The notes under the pieces are model-generated. The model was not told where the DNA came from. It did not search any database and saw nothing but the letters and a program-made list of their open reading frames with translations. Source: CAZWBR01 sp964404205 (lineage in GTDB: Bacteria; Bacteroidota; Bacteroidia; Bacteroidales; Prolixibacteraceae). Taken from it: 21,875 bases of DNA. A program made the translations under genes and the position numbers. The DNA is taken from NCBI GenBank assembly GCA_964404205.1, contig CAYOJD010000049.1, positions 1 to 21,875 on the forward strand, written 5' to 3'. Positions 7,872-15,934 of the stretch are shown in pieces; position 1 is the first letter of the stretch, and the number at the start of each line of letters is the position of its first letter.

Positions 7872-9201
7872 ATCCGGGGAGCGAGACGGTGAAAGTAGTT
7901 CCCTTCCCGGGAAAGGAGGAGAAGGTGATGGTGCCCCCGTGACGCACAACAATCTGTCGCGAGATAGCCAATCCGATGCCGTTTCCGCCTGAGCGGGTCG
8001 TAAAGAAAGGGATAAAAATCTGGTCGGCATAGGCTTCGGGAATACCTGTACCATTGTCTTCCACCACAACCTGCACCTCGTTGTCCGATTGAACGACCGA
8101 GAGGCGAATGGTTCCCTCTTCGACCTCACCAACGGCCTGCTGGGCATTGCGCAACAGATTGACCACCACCTGCGATATCAGGTTGTCGTCAGCAATAAAA
8201 TGATCAACAGATGAGGGAAGTACTTCAAAACGAATCTTTTTCTCCACCATTTCGCGATGGTAAAGTATTCGAAAGCGTGTAAGCCAATCTTCTACTGGTA
8301 TTGGTTTCGAATCGGGTTCCGGTATTTTGTATAATTTGCGGTAGCGCTCCACAAACGACATCATTAACCGGCTCTGCTCTTCAATCGTGAGTGCACTTTT
8401 GCGGATGCGCTCCCAATCGGCCTTCTCGTTGCTGCTCTCATCAGGAATAGTTTGCGAAATGGTTTGCGCCAGCGAAGTGATGGGCGCTATCGAGTTCATG
8501 ATTTCGTGCGATAATATTCTGAACAGCTTTTGCCACGACTCCACCTCTTTCTCGTCGAGTTCGCTTTTGATATTCTGAAAAGCCAGAAGACGGTAACTTT
8601 TGTCTCCAAAATTGAAGACAGTGACCCGAATCTGCAGTGGAACGGTATTTCCTTCGGATGTTAGTTTGAAAAGTACCGGTTTGCCCGGCTGCATGGTATC
8701 AATAGTCTGAAAGAATTGCGGGAAACGGTTCTCAAGCGTTCTGACCGATGGAAGATGGTGCACGCCCAACACTTTCAGCAACACCAAATTGGCAATATGA
8801 ATCTGTCCCGATTCGTCGTAAGCCAGCAAACCCGTCGTCGAGTGGGTTATCAACTCCTTGTAGAACTGTTCTTTCACTCTGTTTTCAGCGCGTTCGGTAT
8901 GAATGACCGTACTTAGCCGGGTGAGCGAACGGTCGAGATGCTCGTAACCTGGAATCCCCCTGCCCTTTTTCAAGGATATGGAGGTATCGTGATTGATTAA
9001 GCCTTCGAGATAGAGAGACAAATCTTCATTTGACTGGTTAATATACCTGAATAGCCTGTAATACAAAATAATGGCCATCAGAACCGATAGTGTTGCATAA
9101 GCATACATTTGGCTGAAAAAGAGATATCCGGCCACCACCGACAAGGCTGCACTTGCCAAAATCAACCACCCGGTCCTACGGGCATACCGGTTAGAGCCCA
9201 T
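7870..9201 (-). CDS. Membrane-bound sensor histidine kinase (NtrB-like, partner of the sigma-54 regulator)
   Basis: A 443-residue sensor kinase. Two membrane helices (about 12-30 and 34-50) with almost no periplasmic loop suggest sensing in or at the membrane. A PAS-like region (about 115-210) follows. The HisKA H-box is ILSHEIMNS with the phospho-accepting H232, and the HATPase_c domain has the N-box VVNLLRNA (N352), the G1 box EDNGTGIP (381-388) and the G2 box GGNGIGLA (405-412). The start is the ATG at 9201, overlapping the end of the regulator gene by 11 bp. A longer reading from a TTG at 9258 would overlap by 68 bp and adds no domain. The gene is translationally coupled to the regulator and should act as its kinase/phosphatase. 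The signal is unknown. Confidence 0.92.
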   Translation of the reverse strand: MGSNRYARRTGWLILASAALSVVAGYLFFSQMYAYATLSVLMAIILYYRLFRYINQSNEDLSLYLEGLINHDTSISLKKGRGIPGYEHLDRSLTRLSTVIHTERAENRVKEQFYKELITHSTTGLLAYDESGQIHIANLVLLKVLGVHHLPSVRTLENRFPQFFQTIDTMQPGKPVLFKLTSEGNTVPLQIRVTVFNFGDKSYRLLAFQNIKSELDEKEVESWQKLFRILSHEIMNSIAPITSLAQTISQTIPDESSNEKADWERIRKSALTIEEQSRLMMSFVERYRKLYKIPEPDSKPIPVEDWLTRFRILYHREMVEKKIRFEVLPSSVDHFIADDNLISQVVVNLLRNAQQAVGEVEEGTIRLSVVQSDNEVQVVVEDNGTGIPEAYADQIFIPFFTTRSGGNGIGLAISRQIVVRHGGTITFSSFPGKGTTFTVSLPG

Positions 9202-10540
9202 ATTTTTTTGCTTTATTGTACAACGTTTGTCGTGTGATTCCCAGACGGATAGCTGCATTGCTCATATTACCGCCACTCTCTTCGAGCGCCTGTTCAATCA
9301 TTGACTTTTCCATATCTTCGAGCGTGGTTGGAATCTCCTCGCGCTCCGAACTGGGACGAAAGTGGAAATCATCGGGCTGTAACACTTCACTATCAGCCAG
9401 AATAACCGCCTTTTCCATGGCATGTCTCAATTCGCGCACATTGCCCGGCCACTGGTAGTGACGAAATTTCTCTTTGCTCTTTCCGCTGAGCAGCAGATTG
9501 GGTTTGCCATACTTTTCGCCGTAAATCTTAAGGAAATAGTTGGCGAGCAGAATAATGTCCTCGTCGCGTTCGCGGAGTGCGGGCGCTTCAATACGGATGG
9601 TATTGATTCGAAAAAGCAAATCTTCACGAAAACGCCCTTCGGCTACCATCTGGTCGAGATGGCAGTTGGTGGCACAAATTAACCGGATATCGACCGGAAC
9701 AGGATGGTTAGCCCCCACCGGGGTAACCTGTCGGTTCTCCAATACCGCCAACAGTTTGGCCTGCAATGGTAAGGTGAGGTTTCCTATCTCATCGAGGAAA
9801 AGGGTGCTTTTATCGGCACTCTTAATTTTCCCTTCACGGGCAGATTTGGCATCGGTAAATGCCCCTTTCACATGGCCAAAAAGCTCACTCTCGAAAAGGG
9901 TTTCGGTAATGGCCCCCATATCAACGCCCACCATTGGCAATCCGGAGCGAAGCGATTTTCGATGAATTTCTCTTGCTATCAACTCTTTACCTGTTCCGTT
10001 TTCGCCGGTTATCAGCACATTGGCCTGTGTGGGCGCTACTTTTCCTATCAGTTTAAAGACCTGTTGCATGGCCTGTGAGTGGCCCAGCATCTCTTGCCCG
10101 CCCTTTACATCGGCATGAATTCCTTCATCGCGCCCCTTCCCCAACTTCTCGTTCGATTTTTTTTGATAAACAGCGGCCTTAATCGTTTCAATCAACCGAC
10201 TGTTTTCCCAAGGTTTTAACACAAAATCGCAGGCTCCCAGTTTCAGCGCTTTTACGGCCAAATCAACATCGCCGAAAGCGGTAATCATCACCACCTGAAC
10301 ATCGGGTTTGCTCTTTTTGATTTCGTTCAACCAAAAAATACCTTCATTACCTGAATTGATTCCGGCCATAAAATTCATGTCTAACAGAATAACATCAATC
10401 TTTCCGGTTTGGAGATAAAAGGGAAGTTGTTTCGGATTGGGGATGCAGGTTACCGATTCGAACTCGGGCTGCAAAACCAATTCGAGTGCGCTCAACAGCG
10501 ATTTATTGTCGTCAACAACGAGTACTCTTCCGATAGCCAT
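9191..10540 (-). CDS. Sigma-54-dependent response regulator (NtrC family)
   Basis: A 449-residue enhancer-binding protein. The receiver domain (about 5-120) has acidic pocket D10/D11, phosphorylation site D54, T87 and K109. The AAA+ domain (about 150-385) has Walker A GENGTGKE (179-186), the sigma-54 contact loop GAFTDA (226-231, where the classical motif is GAFTGA), Walker B LFLDEIG (247-253) and an arginine finger region FREDLLFR (304-311). A Fis-type helix-turn-helix lies at about 423-446. The ATG at 10540 is preferred because the in-frame TTG at 10561 sits inside the predicted -7 promoter element. The gene is first in the operon with the kinase and divergent from the HlyD/permease operon, which is its most likely target together with itself. 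The G-to-D change in GAFTGA is, to my knowledge, frequent in Bacteroidota and probably functional. Confidence 0.95.
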   Translation of the reverse strand: MAIGRVLVVDDNKSLLSALELVLQPEFESVTCIPNPKQLPFYLQTGKIDVILLDMNFMAGINSGNEGIFWLNEIKKSKPDVQVVMITAFGDVDLAVKALKLGACDFVLKPWENSRLIETIKAAVYQKKSNEKLGKGRDEGIHADVKGGQEMLGHSQAMQQVFKLIGKVAPTQANVLITGENGTGKELIAREIHRKSLRSGLPMVGVDMGAITETLFESELFGHVKGAFTDAKSAREGKIKSADKSTLFLDEIGNLTLPLQAKLLAVLENRQVTPVGANHPVPVDIRLICATNCHLDQMVAEGRFREDLLFRINTIRIEAPALRERDEDIILLANYFLKIYGEKYGKPNLLLSGKSKEKFRHYQWPGNVRELRHAMEKAVILADSEVLQPDDFHFRPSSEREEIPTTLEDMEKSMIEQALEESGGNMSNAAIRLGITRQTLYNKAKKYGL

Positions 10541-10558
10541 CTCTAATAATTTGTTTTC

Positions 10559-10589
10559 CAAAGATATGCACTGGATACGAGCCTGTCAA
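10559..10589 (-). promoter_or_regulatory. Promoter of the regulator/kinase operon
   Basis: On the minus strand TTGACA (10589-10584), 17 bases, then TATCTTTG (10566-10559). This is a perfect match to the Bacteroidota -7 element TAnnTTTG, with TTG at the usual spacing of about 20 bases. It lies 18 bases upstream of the regulator ATG. The -33 element abuts the outer arm of the dyad at 10592-10647, so binding there could affect this promoter (autoregulation). Confidence 0.65.
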
Positions 10590-10591
10590 GC

Positions 10592-10647
10592 GACTGTTAA
10601 AACATTTGTCAAAAGTGTAAAAATTATTGACACCCCGGCCAACAGTC
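10592..10647. promoter_or_regulatory. Paired 21-bp inverted sites: probable enhancer/operator of the sigma-54 regulator
   Basis: Two copies of GACTGTT-N8-TGTCAA face each other: the first at 10592-10612, the second inverted at 10627-10647. All 13 specified bases are identical in both copies, while the two 8-base spacers are unrelated in sequence. Both arm pairs share one centre at 10619.5. The TGT/ACA cores are 12 bases apart, about one helical turn, so each copy presents both cores on the same face. This is the pattern expected of a protein-binding site under selection. The adjacent NtrC-type regulator is the obvious candidate binder. The site is 41 bases from the candidate -24 element of the HlyD operon and 3 bases from the -33 element of the regulator operon. 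Confidence 0.7.
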
Positions 10648-10687
10648 AATTTAAGCAAACAGCTAAATTACAGATAGATAAGATGAA

Positions 10688-10702
10688 TGGCACGATGTTG
10701 GA
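10688..10702 (+). promoter_or_regulatory. Candidate sigma-54 (-24/-12) promoter of the HlyD/permease operon
   Basis: TGGCACGATGTTGGA compared with the sigma-54 consensus TGGCACG-N4-TTGC: the whole -24 part matches, and the -12 part matches at two of four positions (TGGA instead of TTGC). It lies 73 bases upstream of the HlyD ATG. The dyad at 10592-10647 is at a typical upstream-activator distance. An overlapping conventional promoter (TTGGAC at 10698, 16 bases, TATTTT at 10720) is an alternative. Confidence 0.5.
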
Positions 10703-10774
10703 CATGCGATAGTTGCCGCTATTTTGCCCGCCACCGGAGCAAATGGCCTGCAAGAATCTTAAAATTTGGACAAC

Positions 10775-12034
10775 ATGACTGGAATGGATAGAATAGTAGA
10801 AAAGAAAAGCCTTTGGAAACAATGGAAATTTTGGGCTGCTCTCTTCGCGGGAGTTACATTTGTGATTCTTGTGGCAGTAATGTACCGCAGTACACTATCA
10901 ACGGTAAGGATTGAGCGCGAAAAGGTGGCCATTGGCAATGTAAGCAAAGGAATCTTCAACGACTATATCCGTGTGATTGGGGCCGTTGAGCCCATCCGGT
11001 TTATCTATCTCGATGCCGAAGAGGGAGGCCGTGTCGAAGAGATAGTGAGCGAAGAAGGAAGCGTGGTTAAAAAAGGCGATGTGATTCTGCGGCTCACCAA
11101 TTCGAACCTGAAACTGAGTATCCTCACCACTGAAGCCAATCTGGCTGAACAAATTAATTTTTTGCGCAATACCCGAATATCGATGGAACAGGAAAGGTTA
11201 AACCTTCAAAAACAACTGCTCGAAATGGATTACGACATTATCCGCCGGAAGAGAGATTTTGATCAAAAAGAGCGCTTTTTTAACAAAGATATTATTTCGA
11301 AAAACGAATACCTCGAAGCCAAAGAGGCCTGCGAATACGCAGTGAAAACCAGGACGATTCTGGCTGAGCGGCAGCAAAACGATTCGCTCTTCCGAGACAC
11401 TCAGGTGGGCCAGATGGAGGCCAACCTTAACCGAATGAAAATCAATTTAGAACTGGTAAAGGAGAGGCTCGAAAACCTTGAGGTTAAAGCCCCTATCGAC
11501 GGTCAGATTGGTTTGCTCGATGCCGAAATCGGACAATCTATTCCGCAAGGACAGCGTATCGGACAGGTGAACGACCTGAGCGGGTTTAAAGTCACGGCCA
11601 AGATAGATGAGCATTACATCGACCGCATTAAAAAAGGATTGGAAGCCTCCTTTTCACGCCAGGACAAATATTACGCAATGATGGTGAAGAAAGTTTATCC
11701 TGATGTACGCGACGGTTCGTTCCAGATTGATATGATTTTCGACAAAGATATCCCCGATAATATTCGTCCCGGACAAACCTACCACGTTGAACTGCAACTT
11801 GGCGAACCCGAAACTGCACTTCTGGTGCCAAGGGGGGCATTTTTCCAAAGCACAGGCGGACAATGGGTATTTGTCCTAAGTCCATCTGGTAAAGAGGCAA
11901 CCAAAAGAAGCGTTAAAATTGGAAGACAAAATCCGCAATATTACGAGGTGCTCGAAGGGTTAAATCCTGGTGAAGAGGTCATTATATCGAGTTATGAAAT
12001 GTTTGCCAACAACGAGCGCGTTTCATTCAAATAG
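10775..12034 (+). CDS. HlyD/MacA-type periplasmic adaptor (membrane fusion protein)
   Basis: A 419-residue membrane fusion protein linking an inner-membrane transporter to an outer-membrane channel. Layout: one membrane anchor near residues 18-38, a biotinyl-lipoyl half-motif (about 80-105, with EEGSVVKKGDVILRL), a long charged alpha-helical hairpin (about 115-240), the second lipoyl half with VKAPIDGQIG near 245, then beta-barrel and membrane-proximal domains, with LVPRGAFF and GLNPGEEVI near the C-terminus. The ATG at 10775 is used; a TTG at 10766 and an ATG at 10784 are in frame. It is the first gene of the operon with two FtsX-type permeases (30-base gap to the next gene) and is probably controlled by the divergent two-component system. 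No TolC-type outer-membrane gene is present in the window. Confidence 0.92.
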   Translation: MTGMDRIVEKKSLWKQWKFWAALFAGVTFVILVAVMYRSTLSTVRIEREKVAIGNVSKGIFNDYIRVIGAVEPIRFIYLDAEEGGRVEEIVSEEGSVVKKGDVILRLTNSNLKLSILTTEANLAEQINFLRNTRISMEQERLNLQKQLLEMDYDIIRRKRDFDQKERFFNKDIISKNEYLEAKEACEYAVKTRTILAERQQNDSLFRDTQVGQMEANLNRMKINLELVKERLENLEVKAPIDGQIGLLDAEIGQSIPQGQRIGQVNDLSGFKVTAKIDEHYIDRIKKGLEASFSRQDKYYAMMVKKVYPDVRDGSFQIDMIFDKDIPDNIRPGQTYHVELQLGEPETALLVPRGAFFQSTGGQWVFVLSPSGKEATKRSVKIGRQNPQYYEVLEGLNPGEEVIISSYEMFANNERVSFK

Positions 12035-12064
12035 CAATACAACAACAGATAAAAATCAGCGAAG

Positions 12065-14440
12065 ATGAACGGATTCAACCTCAAACTGGCAATAAGGAAC
12101 ATCATGAGGAACAAACTCAGTTCAGCCATCAGCATTACCGGATTAAGCGTAGGTTTTGCCGCCTTTATCCTGATTACCTTCTTTATTCGCTACGAATACA
12201 GTTGGGACAAGCATAACAGCAACTACGACCGGATTTATCGTGTCCAGCGCCGCATTACGGCCGACAGCGATGTATCGCCAAGCGCCAACCCGATATTGAA
12301 AAACCTGTTGACAAGCCGATACCCCGAAATCGATAAGCTTACCCTGCTCTATCTTTCGAGCGATGAAGACAAGACCATCGGTGAATTTTTATCGACCAAG
12401 GAAGATATGAGCTTTCAGGAATTCGACGGCATTTATGCCGAACAAAATTACCTCGATATTTTCACGCTTCAACTTACCGAAGGCAAAAAAGAAAATGCCC
12501 TATCTGAACCATTTACCATTCTGCTATCGAGTACACTCGCCCAAAAACTCTTTCCCGAAGGGAATGCGTTGGGTGGTTCGGTTATACTGAACAAGAAATT
12601 CAATTTGAAGGTAACCGGGGTGTACAATGAACTGCCCATTAACTCGCATATCCGCCCAAGTTACATTATTTCACTCACGTCCATCGCACAAACCAAAGGG
12701 GTTACCAACTACGAAACCAGTTGGCGCGGAGATTTTTACATCTATCTGACACTGAAACCGGGGCAGGAGCACCAAGTGCTGAACAGCAAAATCAAGAATA
12801 TCACCACTGAATTTCAGGAGAACAACAAAGCAAGAATCTATCTCCAACCACTTTCTGAGCTATATGTCCAACCCAACGAAGCCAGCACCGGCTACAAGGT
12901 GGCCCTGAATATTTTCACCGTAATGGCCATTCTGATTTTGTTGCTGGTTTCATTCAACTACATCAACCTGAATACGGCCAACTCAATTTTAAGGGCCAAG
13001 GAGATTGCCGTACAGAAAGTGAACGGCAGCGGCCGTATGCGCATCATCTATCAGTTTCTCAGCGAATCGGCATTGATTGCATTTATCTCATTTTTAATTG
13101 CACTCATCATTGCCGAACTTTCGCTACCGGGTTTCAACTCCATCCTCGAATCGCAAATGGTATTCGATTATCTGAAGGATTGGCAATTCTTTACCGCCAA
13201 CCTCCTGCTGGCCATTTTGGTAGGGATTCTCTCCGGCATTTATCCGGCACTGGTCATGTCGCGATACAAAGCCGTCGATTTGTTCAGGCAATTTGGATTC
13301 AGCGGCAATGCCGACGGCCAAATGGTGAAACAGGTACTGGTTGGCTTACAATTTGTCATCTGCATTGCCCTGCTTGCGCTCAGCATCAACCTGTCGCGCC
13401 AGATTGACTATATGATGAAAAAAGATTTGGGATTCGACAAAGATAATTTCCTGGTCACCAAGCTTTTTGTCAGCCGGACCAACAACGACTTTCAATATCT
13501 GAAGACCAAACTATTGAGCCATCCCGAGATTACCGATGTATGTTATGCCGACAAATTCCCGTTTGGAGTGAACAGTGGCTGGCCCAAAAACTGGGAAGGC
13601 GGCCCCACCGATGAAAAAGAGAATGACAATTTCTACTGGGTTAGCTCCGAATTTATCAAAACCATGAAGATGGAGATGGTGTATGGACGCGACTTTGGGG
13701 CACAATTCACGGCCGACTCGGGCAAAGCGGTAATCATCAACGAAACAGCAGCACGAAGGTTTGGCTGGAACGACCCGATTGGCAAAAAAATCGACGACGG
13801 GCGCTGGACAGTGGTTGGCGTAGTGAAGGATTTTCATCCGTACGCCGTATTTAACCGGGTGCGTAACTGCATTTTCACCCTCGACCCCACTCCATTGGCA
13901 GGAGCTCAGGCATTTGGATTCAGAATAGCGCCGGGAACGATGGAAACGGCCAAACAGATTATCAACAGCGAAATGGAAGCCTACTTTCCCAACGATGCCT
14001 TCGAAGTGATTAGCTATGCCGATTTTATTGACAATGACCCGGGCTACCGAAAATTCAAATCGGTAAACCGGACCATTATCATGTTCGCCATATTAAATAT
14101 CATGCTGGCAGTGATGGGTTTACTTGGATTGGTAGCCTTTACCTCGCAGCAAAAATCGAAAGAGATAGCTATCCGGAAAATCAATGGTTGCTCAGTGGGC
14201 AATATTCTCTTGATACTAAACCGCCAGTTTATATGGTCTATCGTGGTGGCTAGTGCCATAGCCTGGCCCGCAGCATGGTTTGTCAGCCAGATGCTCCCCA
14301 TCTATTATCGCTTGCCCGAGAAGCTATCGATTTACCTTGGGGCCTCGGTTCTACTTATCGCGATTAGCTTTGCCAGCAGCCTGTTTTACACCTGGAAAGC
14401 AGCCACCCGCAACCCGGTCGAGGCACTGAGATATGAATAA
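12065..14440 (+). CDS. ABC transporter permease, FtsX/MacB type
   Basis: A 791-residue inner-membrane protein of the Bacteroidota double-FtsX permease type. An N-terminal helix (about 22-42) is followed by a MacB_PCD-like periplasmic domain, three FtsX helices (about 280-400), a further helix near 425, a second periplasmic domain (about 450-660) and a second FtsX helix set near the C-terminus. The soluble ATPase domain of true MacB is absent, so it needs a separate ATPase subunit; none is encoded in this operon. The C-terminus, NPVEALRYE, is the usual tail of the family and is shared with the next gene. It starts at the ATG at 12065 after the adaptor, with 16 bases to the next permease. Its role, probably export or mechanotransmission with the HlyD protein, is inferred from the family. 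Confidence 0.92.
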   Translation: MNGFNLKLAIRNIMRNKLSSAISITGLSVGFAAFILITFFIRYEYSWDKHNSNYDRIYRVQRRITADSDVSPSANPILKNLLTSRYPEIDKLTLLYLSSDEDKTIGEFLSTKEDMSFQEFDGIYAEQNYLDIFTLQLTEGKKENALSEPFTILLSSTLAQKLFPEGNALGGSVILNKKFNLKVTGVYNELPINSHIRPSYIISLTSIAQTKGVTNYETSWRGDFYIYLTLKPGQEHQVLNSKIKNITTEFQENNKARIYLQPLSELYVQPNEASTGYKVALNIFTVMAILILLLVSFNYINLNTANSILRAKEIAVQKVNGSGRMRIIYQFLSESALIAFISFLIALIIAELSLPGFNSILESQMVFDYLKDWQFFTANLLLAILVGILSGIYPALVMSRYKAVDLFRQFGFSGNADGQMVKQVLVGLQFVICIALLALSINLSRQIDYMMKKDLGFDKDNFLVTKLFVSRTNNDFQYLKTKLLSHPEITDVCYADKFPFGVNSGWPKNWEGGPTDEKENDNFYWVSSEFIKTMKMEMVYGRDFGAQFTADSGKAVIINETAARRFGWNDPIGKKIDDGRWTVVGVVKDFHPYAVFNRVRNCIFTLDPTPLAGAQAFGFRIAPGTMETAKQIINSEMEAYFPNDAFEVISYADFIDNDPGYRKFKSVNRTIIMFAILNIMLAVMGLLGLVAFTSQQKSKEIAIRKINGCSVGNILLILNRQFIWSIVVASAIAWPAAWFVSQMLPIYYRLPEKLSIYLGASVLLIAISFASSLFYTWKAATRNPVEALRYE

Positions 14441-14456
14441 CTTTAAAAATATTTAA

Positions 14457-15905
14457 ATGAACATACAGGACATCAAACTTGCATTCCGGAACCTTAAACG
14501 GAATAAGCTTTATAGTATTCTAACCATCACCGGTTTCTCCGTCGGGCTCTCCGTTTCAACTTTTGTAGCACTCTTTGTCTACCAAGAATTAGCAATGGAC
14601 CGATGCTTCCCTGAGTATCGGAATATTGTCAGAATGTATGAGGCCGAAGAACACAAAGCTGCACTGGATATTACAATCAGTCAGGAGCTGAAAACAAAAT
14701 ACCCTGAAATCAAAAAAACTTGTCCTGTCGAGCAGATAAATAATTTCGAAATCACAGCAAAGAGCGAAACAAACTTTACCCGATTTGAAGGATTAATCAG
14801 TACTACGAACGAATTTTTCCAGCTTTTTCCTGTAAAAATCATCGCCATTGCAGGAAAACTACCATTTGAGGGAAAAGAGTCGATTCTGATTACCCAATCG
14901 ATGGCCAATATTTTATTCCCCAATGAAAACCCATTGGGCAAAACAATTACGGTTTTTGATTTCATGAAGGGGCAAGTAAGTGCTGTAATAGAAGATTTTC
15001 CTCAAAACTCAAGTATTCAGGCCAAAATTCTTGTTTATGCCGAGAATCCGGATTACAGATTATCACAAAATTGCAATAATGGCAGATGCTGGAACCCATA
15101 CACCCATTTTTTACTTCTGAATAGTGAAACCGACCATTTAAAACTGGCACAGAAACTGAGCGATGATTTATCGCGAAACCACCCTGAGATCAAAAAAATT
15201 GCATTGGAACCATTAGCCGAGATATATCTGTTTCCCAAAAGCGAAGGTGAAAATATCACCGGAAACCTTGCGCTTGTGTGGATTCTGATTTCAGTAGGAA
15301 TGGTAATTATAGTCCTTTCCGTAATCAACTCATTAAACTTTTATATCACGCTCCAATACACTAAGCTGAAAGAGATTGGTATCAAAAAGGTTTTCGGAGC
15401 CAACTTAAAAAGTCTCTTCTATTTTTCGTTTGCCGAAATATCAATCACCGTTTCTTTATCTCTTCTTATTTCGCTATTGCTATTTTTTCTTTTGCTGCCA
15501 TGGGCGAATCAATTTTTCGGCCGCGATTTGGATACAGCACTATTGCTACAGCCGGCATTGTTGCTTTCACTACTCTCTGTTGCCCTGCTTGTAACCTTAA
15601 TCTGTACCATTGCCCCAAATATTATCCTTTCAAGGTTTACCACACGGACATTATTGGCCAATGCAAAATCGACCAACAACTGGCACACCGGGAAACGTTT
15701 GCTAACGCTCGTACAGTTCACGACTTCAATAATACTGATGATTTTTGTACTCTCACTTTTCCATCAACTCTCATTTGTTAAACATGCCAATCCCGGCTTT
15801 GAGAAAGAACAGTTACTGCATATAAGGTTACCTTTTAGTTTTAAAAATCAGGATGCAATAAGCAGACCCTCGCAAAAGTTCCATTTTGCGAGGGCATTAC
15901 GCTAA
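14457..15905 (+). CDS. 5' part of frameshifted FtsX/MacB permease
   Basis: A 482-codon open frame holding the N-terminal helix (about 22-42), the first MacB_PCD-like periplasmic domain, the first FtsX helix group (about 278-305, 330-350 and 373-395) and a helix near 420-438. The opening residues resemble those of the preceding permease. From about residue 465 the reading becomes unlike the family (SRPSQKFHFARALR) and ends at a TAA, because the frame is lost. If expressed it would lack the second periplasmic domain and the last three helices. The DNA is visibly more AT-rich than the preceding permease gene. Confidence 0.85.
   Translation: MNIQDIKLAFRNLKRNKLYSILTITGFSVGLSVSTFVALFVYQELAMDRCFPEYRNIVRMYEAEEHKAALDITISQELKTKYPEIKKTCPVEQINNFEITAKSETNFTRFEGLISTTNEFFQLFPVKIIAIAGKLPFEGKESILITQSMANILFPNENPLGKTITVFDFMKGQVSAVIEDFPQNSSIQAKILVYAENPDYRLSQNCNNGRCWNPYTHFLLLNSETDHLKLAQKLSDDLSRNHPEIKKIALEPLAEIYLFPKSEGENITGNLALVWILISVGMVIIVLSVINSLNFYITLQYTKLKEIGIKKVFGANLKSLFYFSFAEISITVSLSLLISLLLFFLLLPWANQFFGRDLDTALLLQPALLLSLLSVALLVTLICTIAPNIILSRFTTRTLLANAKSTNNWHTGKRLLTLVQFTTSIILMIFVLSLFHQLSFVKHANPGFEKEQLLHIRLPFSFKNQDAISRPSQKFHFARALR
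15867..15894. repeat. Perfect 11-bp hairpin at the frameshift site
   Basis: CCCTCGCAAAA (15867-15877) is the exact inverse of TTTTGCGAGGG (15884-15894), with a 6-base loop. It lies inside the permease gene, directly where the reading frame is lost. No T-run follows it, so it is not a standard terminator. It could be the footprint of a palindrome-templated mutation, or a hairpin that caused a sequencing error. Confidence 0.8.
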
Positions 15906-15934
15906 GTCGCGGCATTCCTGGCAAAATTAACTTA

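Noticed and set aside
9202..9258. N-terminal extension of the histidine kinase from a TTG at 9258
   Set aside because: It would overlap the regulator gene by 68 bases and adds no domain; the ATG at 9201 fits translational coupling.
10584..10589. TGTCAA as a third half-site of the regulator array
   Set aside because: It is offset by 11 rather than 12 bases and is better explained as the TTGACA element of the leftward promoter.
15867..15894. Hairpin as an intragenic terminator
   Set aside because: The stem is strong, but no U-run follows on either strand.
15839..15903. Programmed -1 ribosomal frameshifting in the second permease
   Set aside because: No canonical slippery heptamer is in the upstream frame. 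The T/A-run at 15839-15847 would slip straight into a TAA at 15842, and this family is not known to use recoding.
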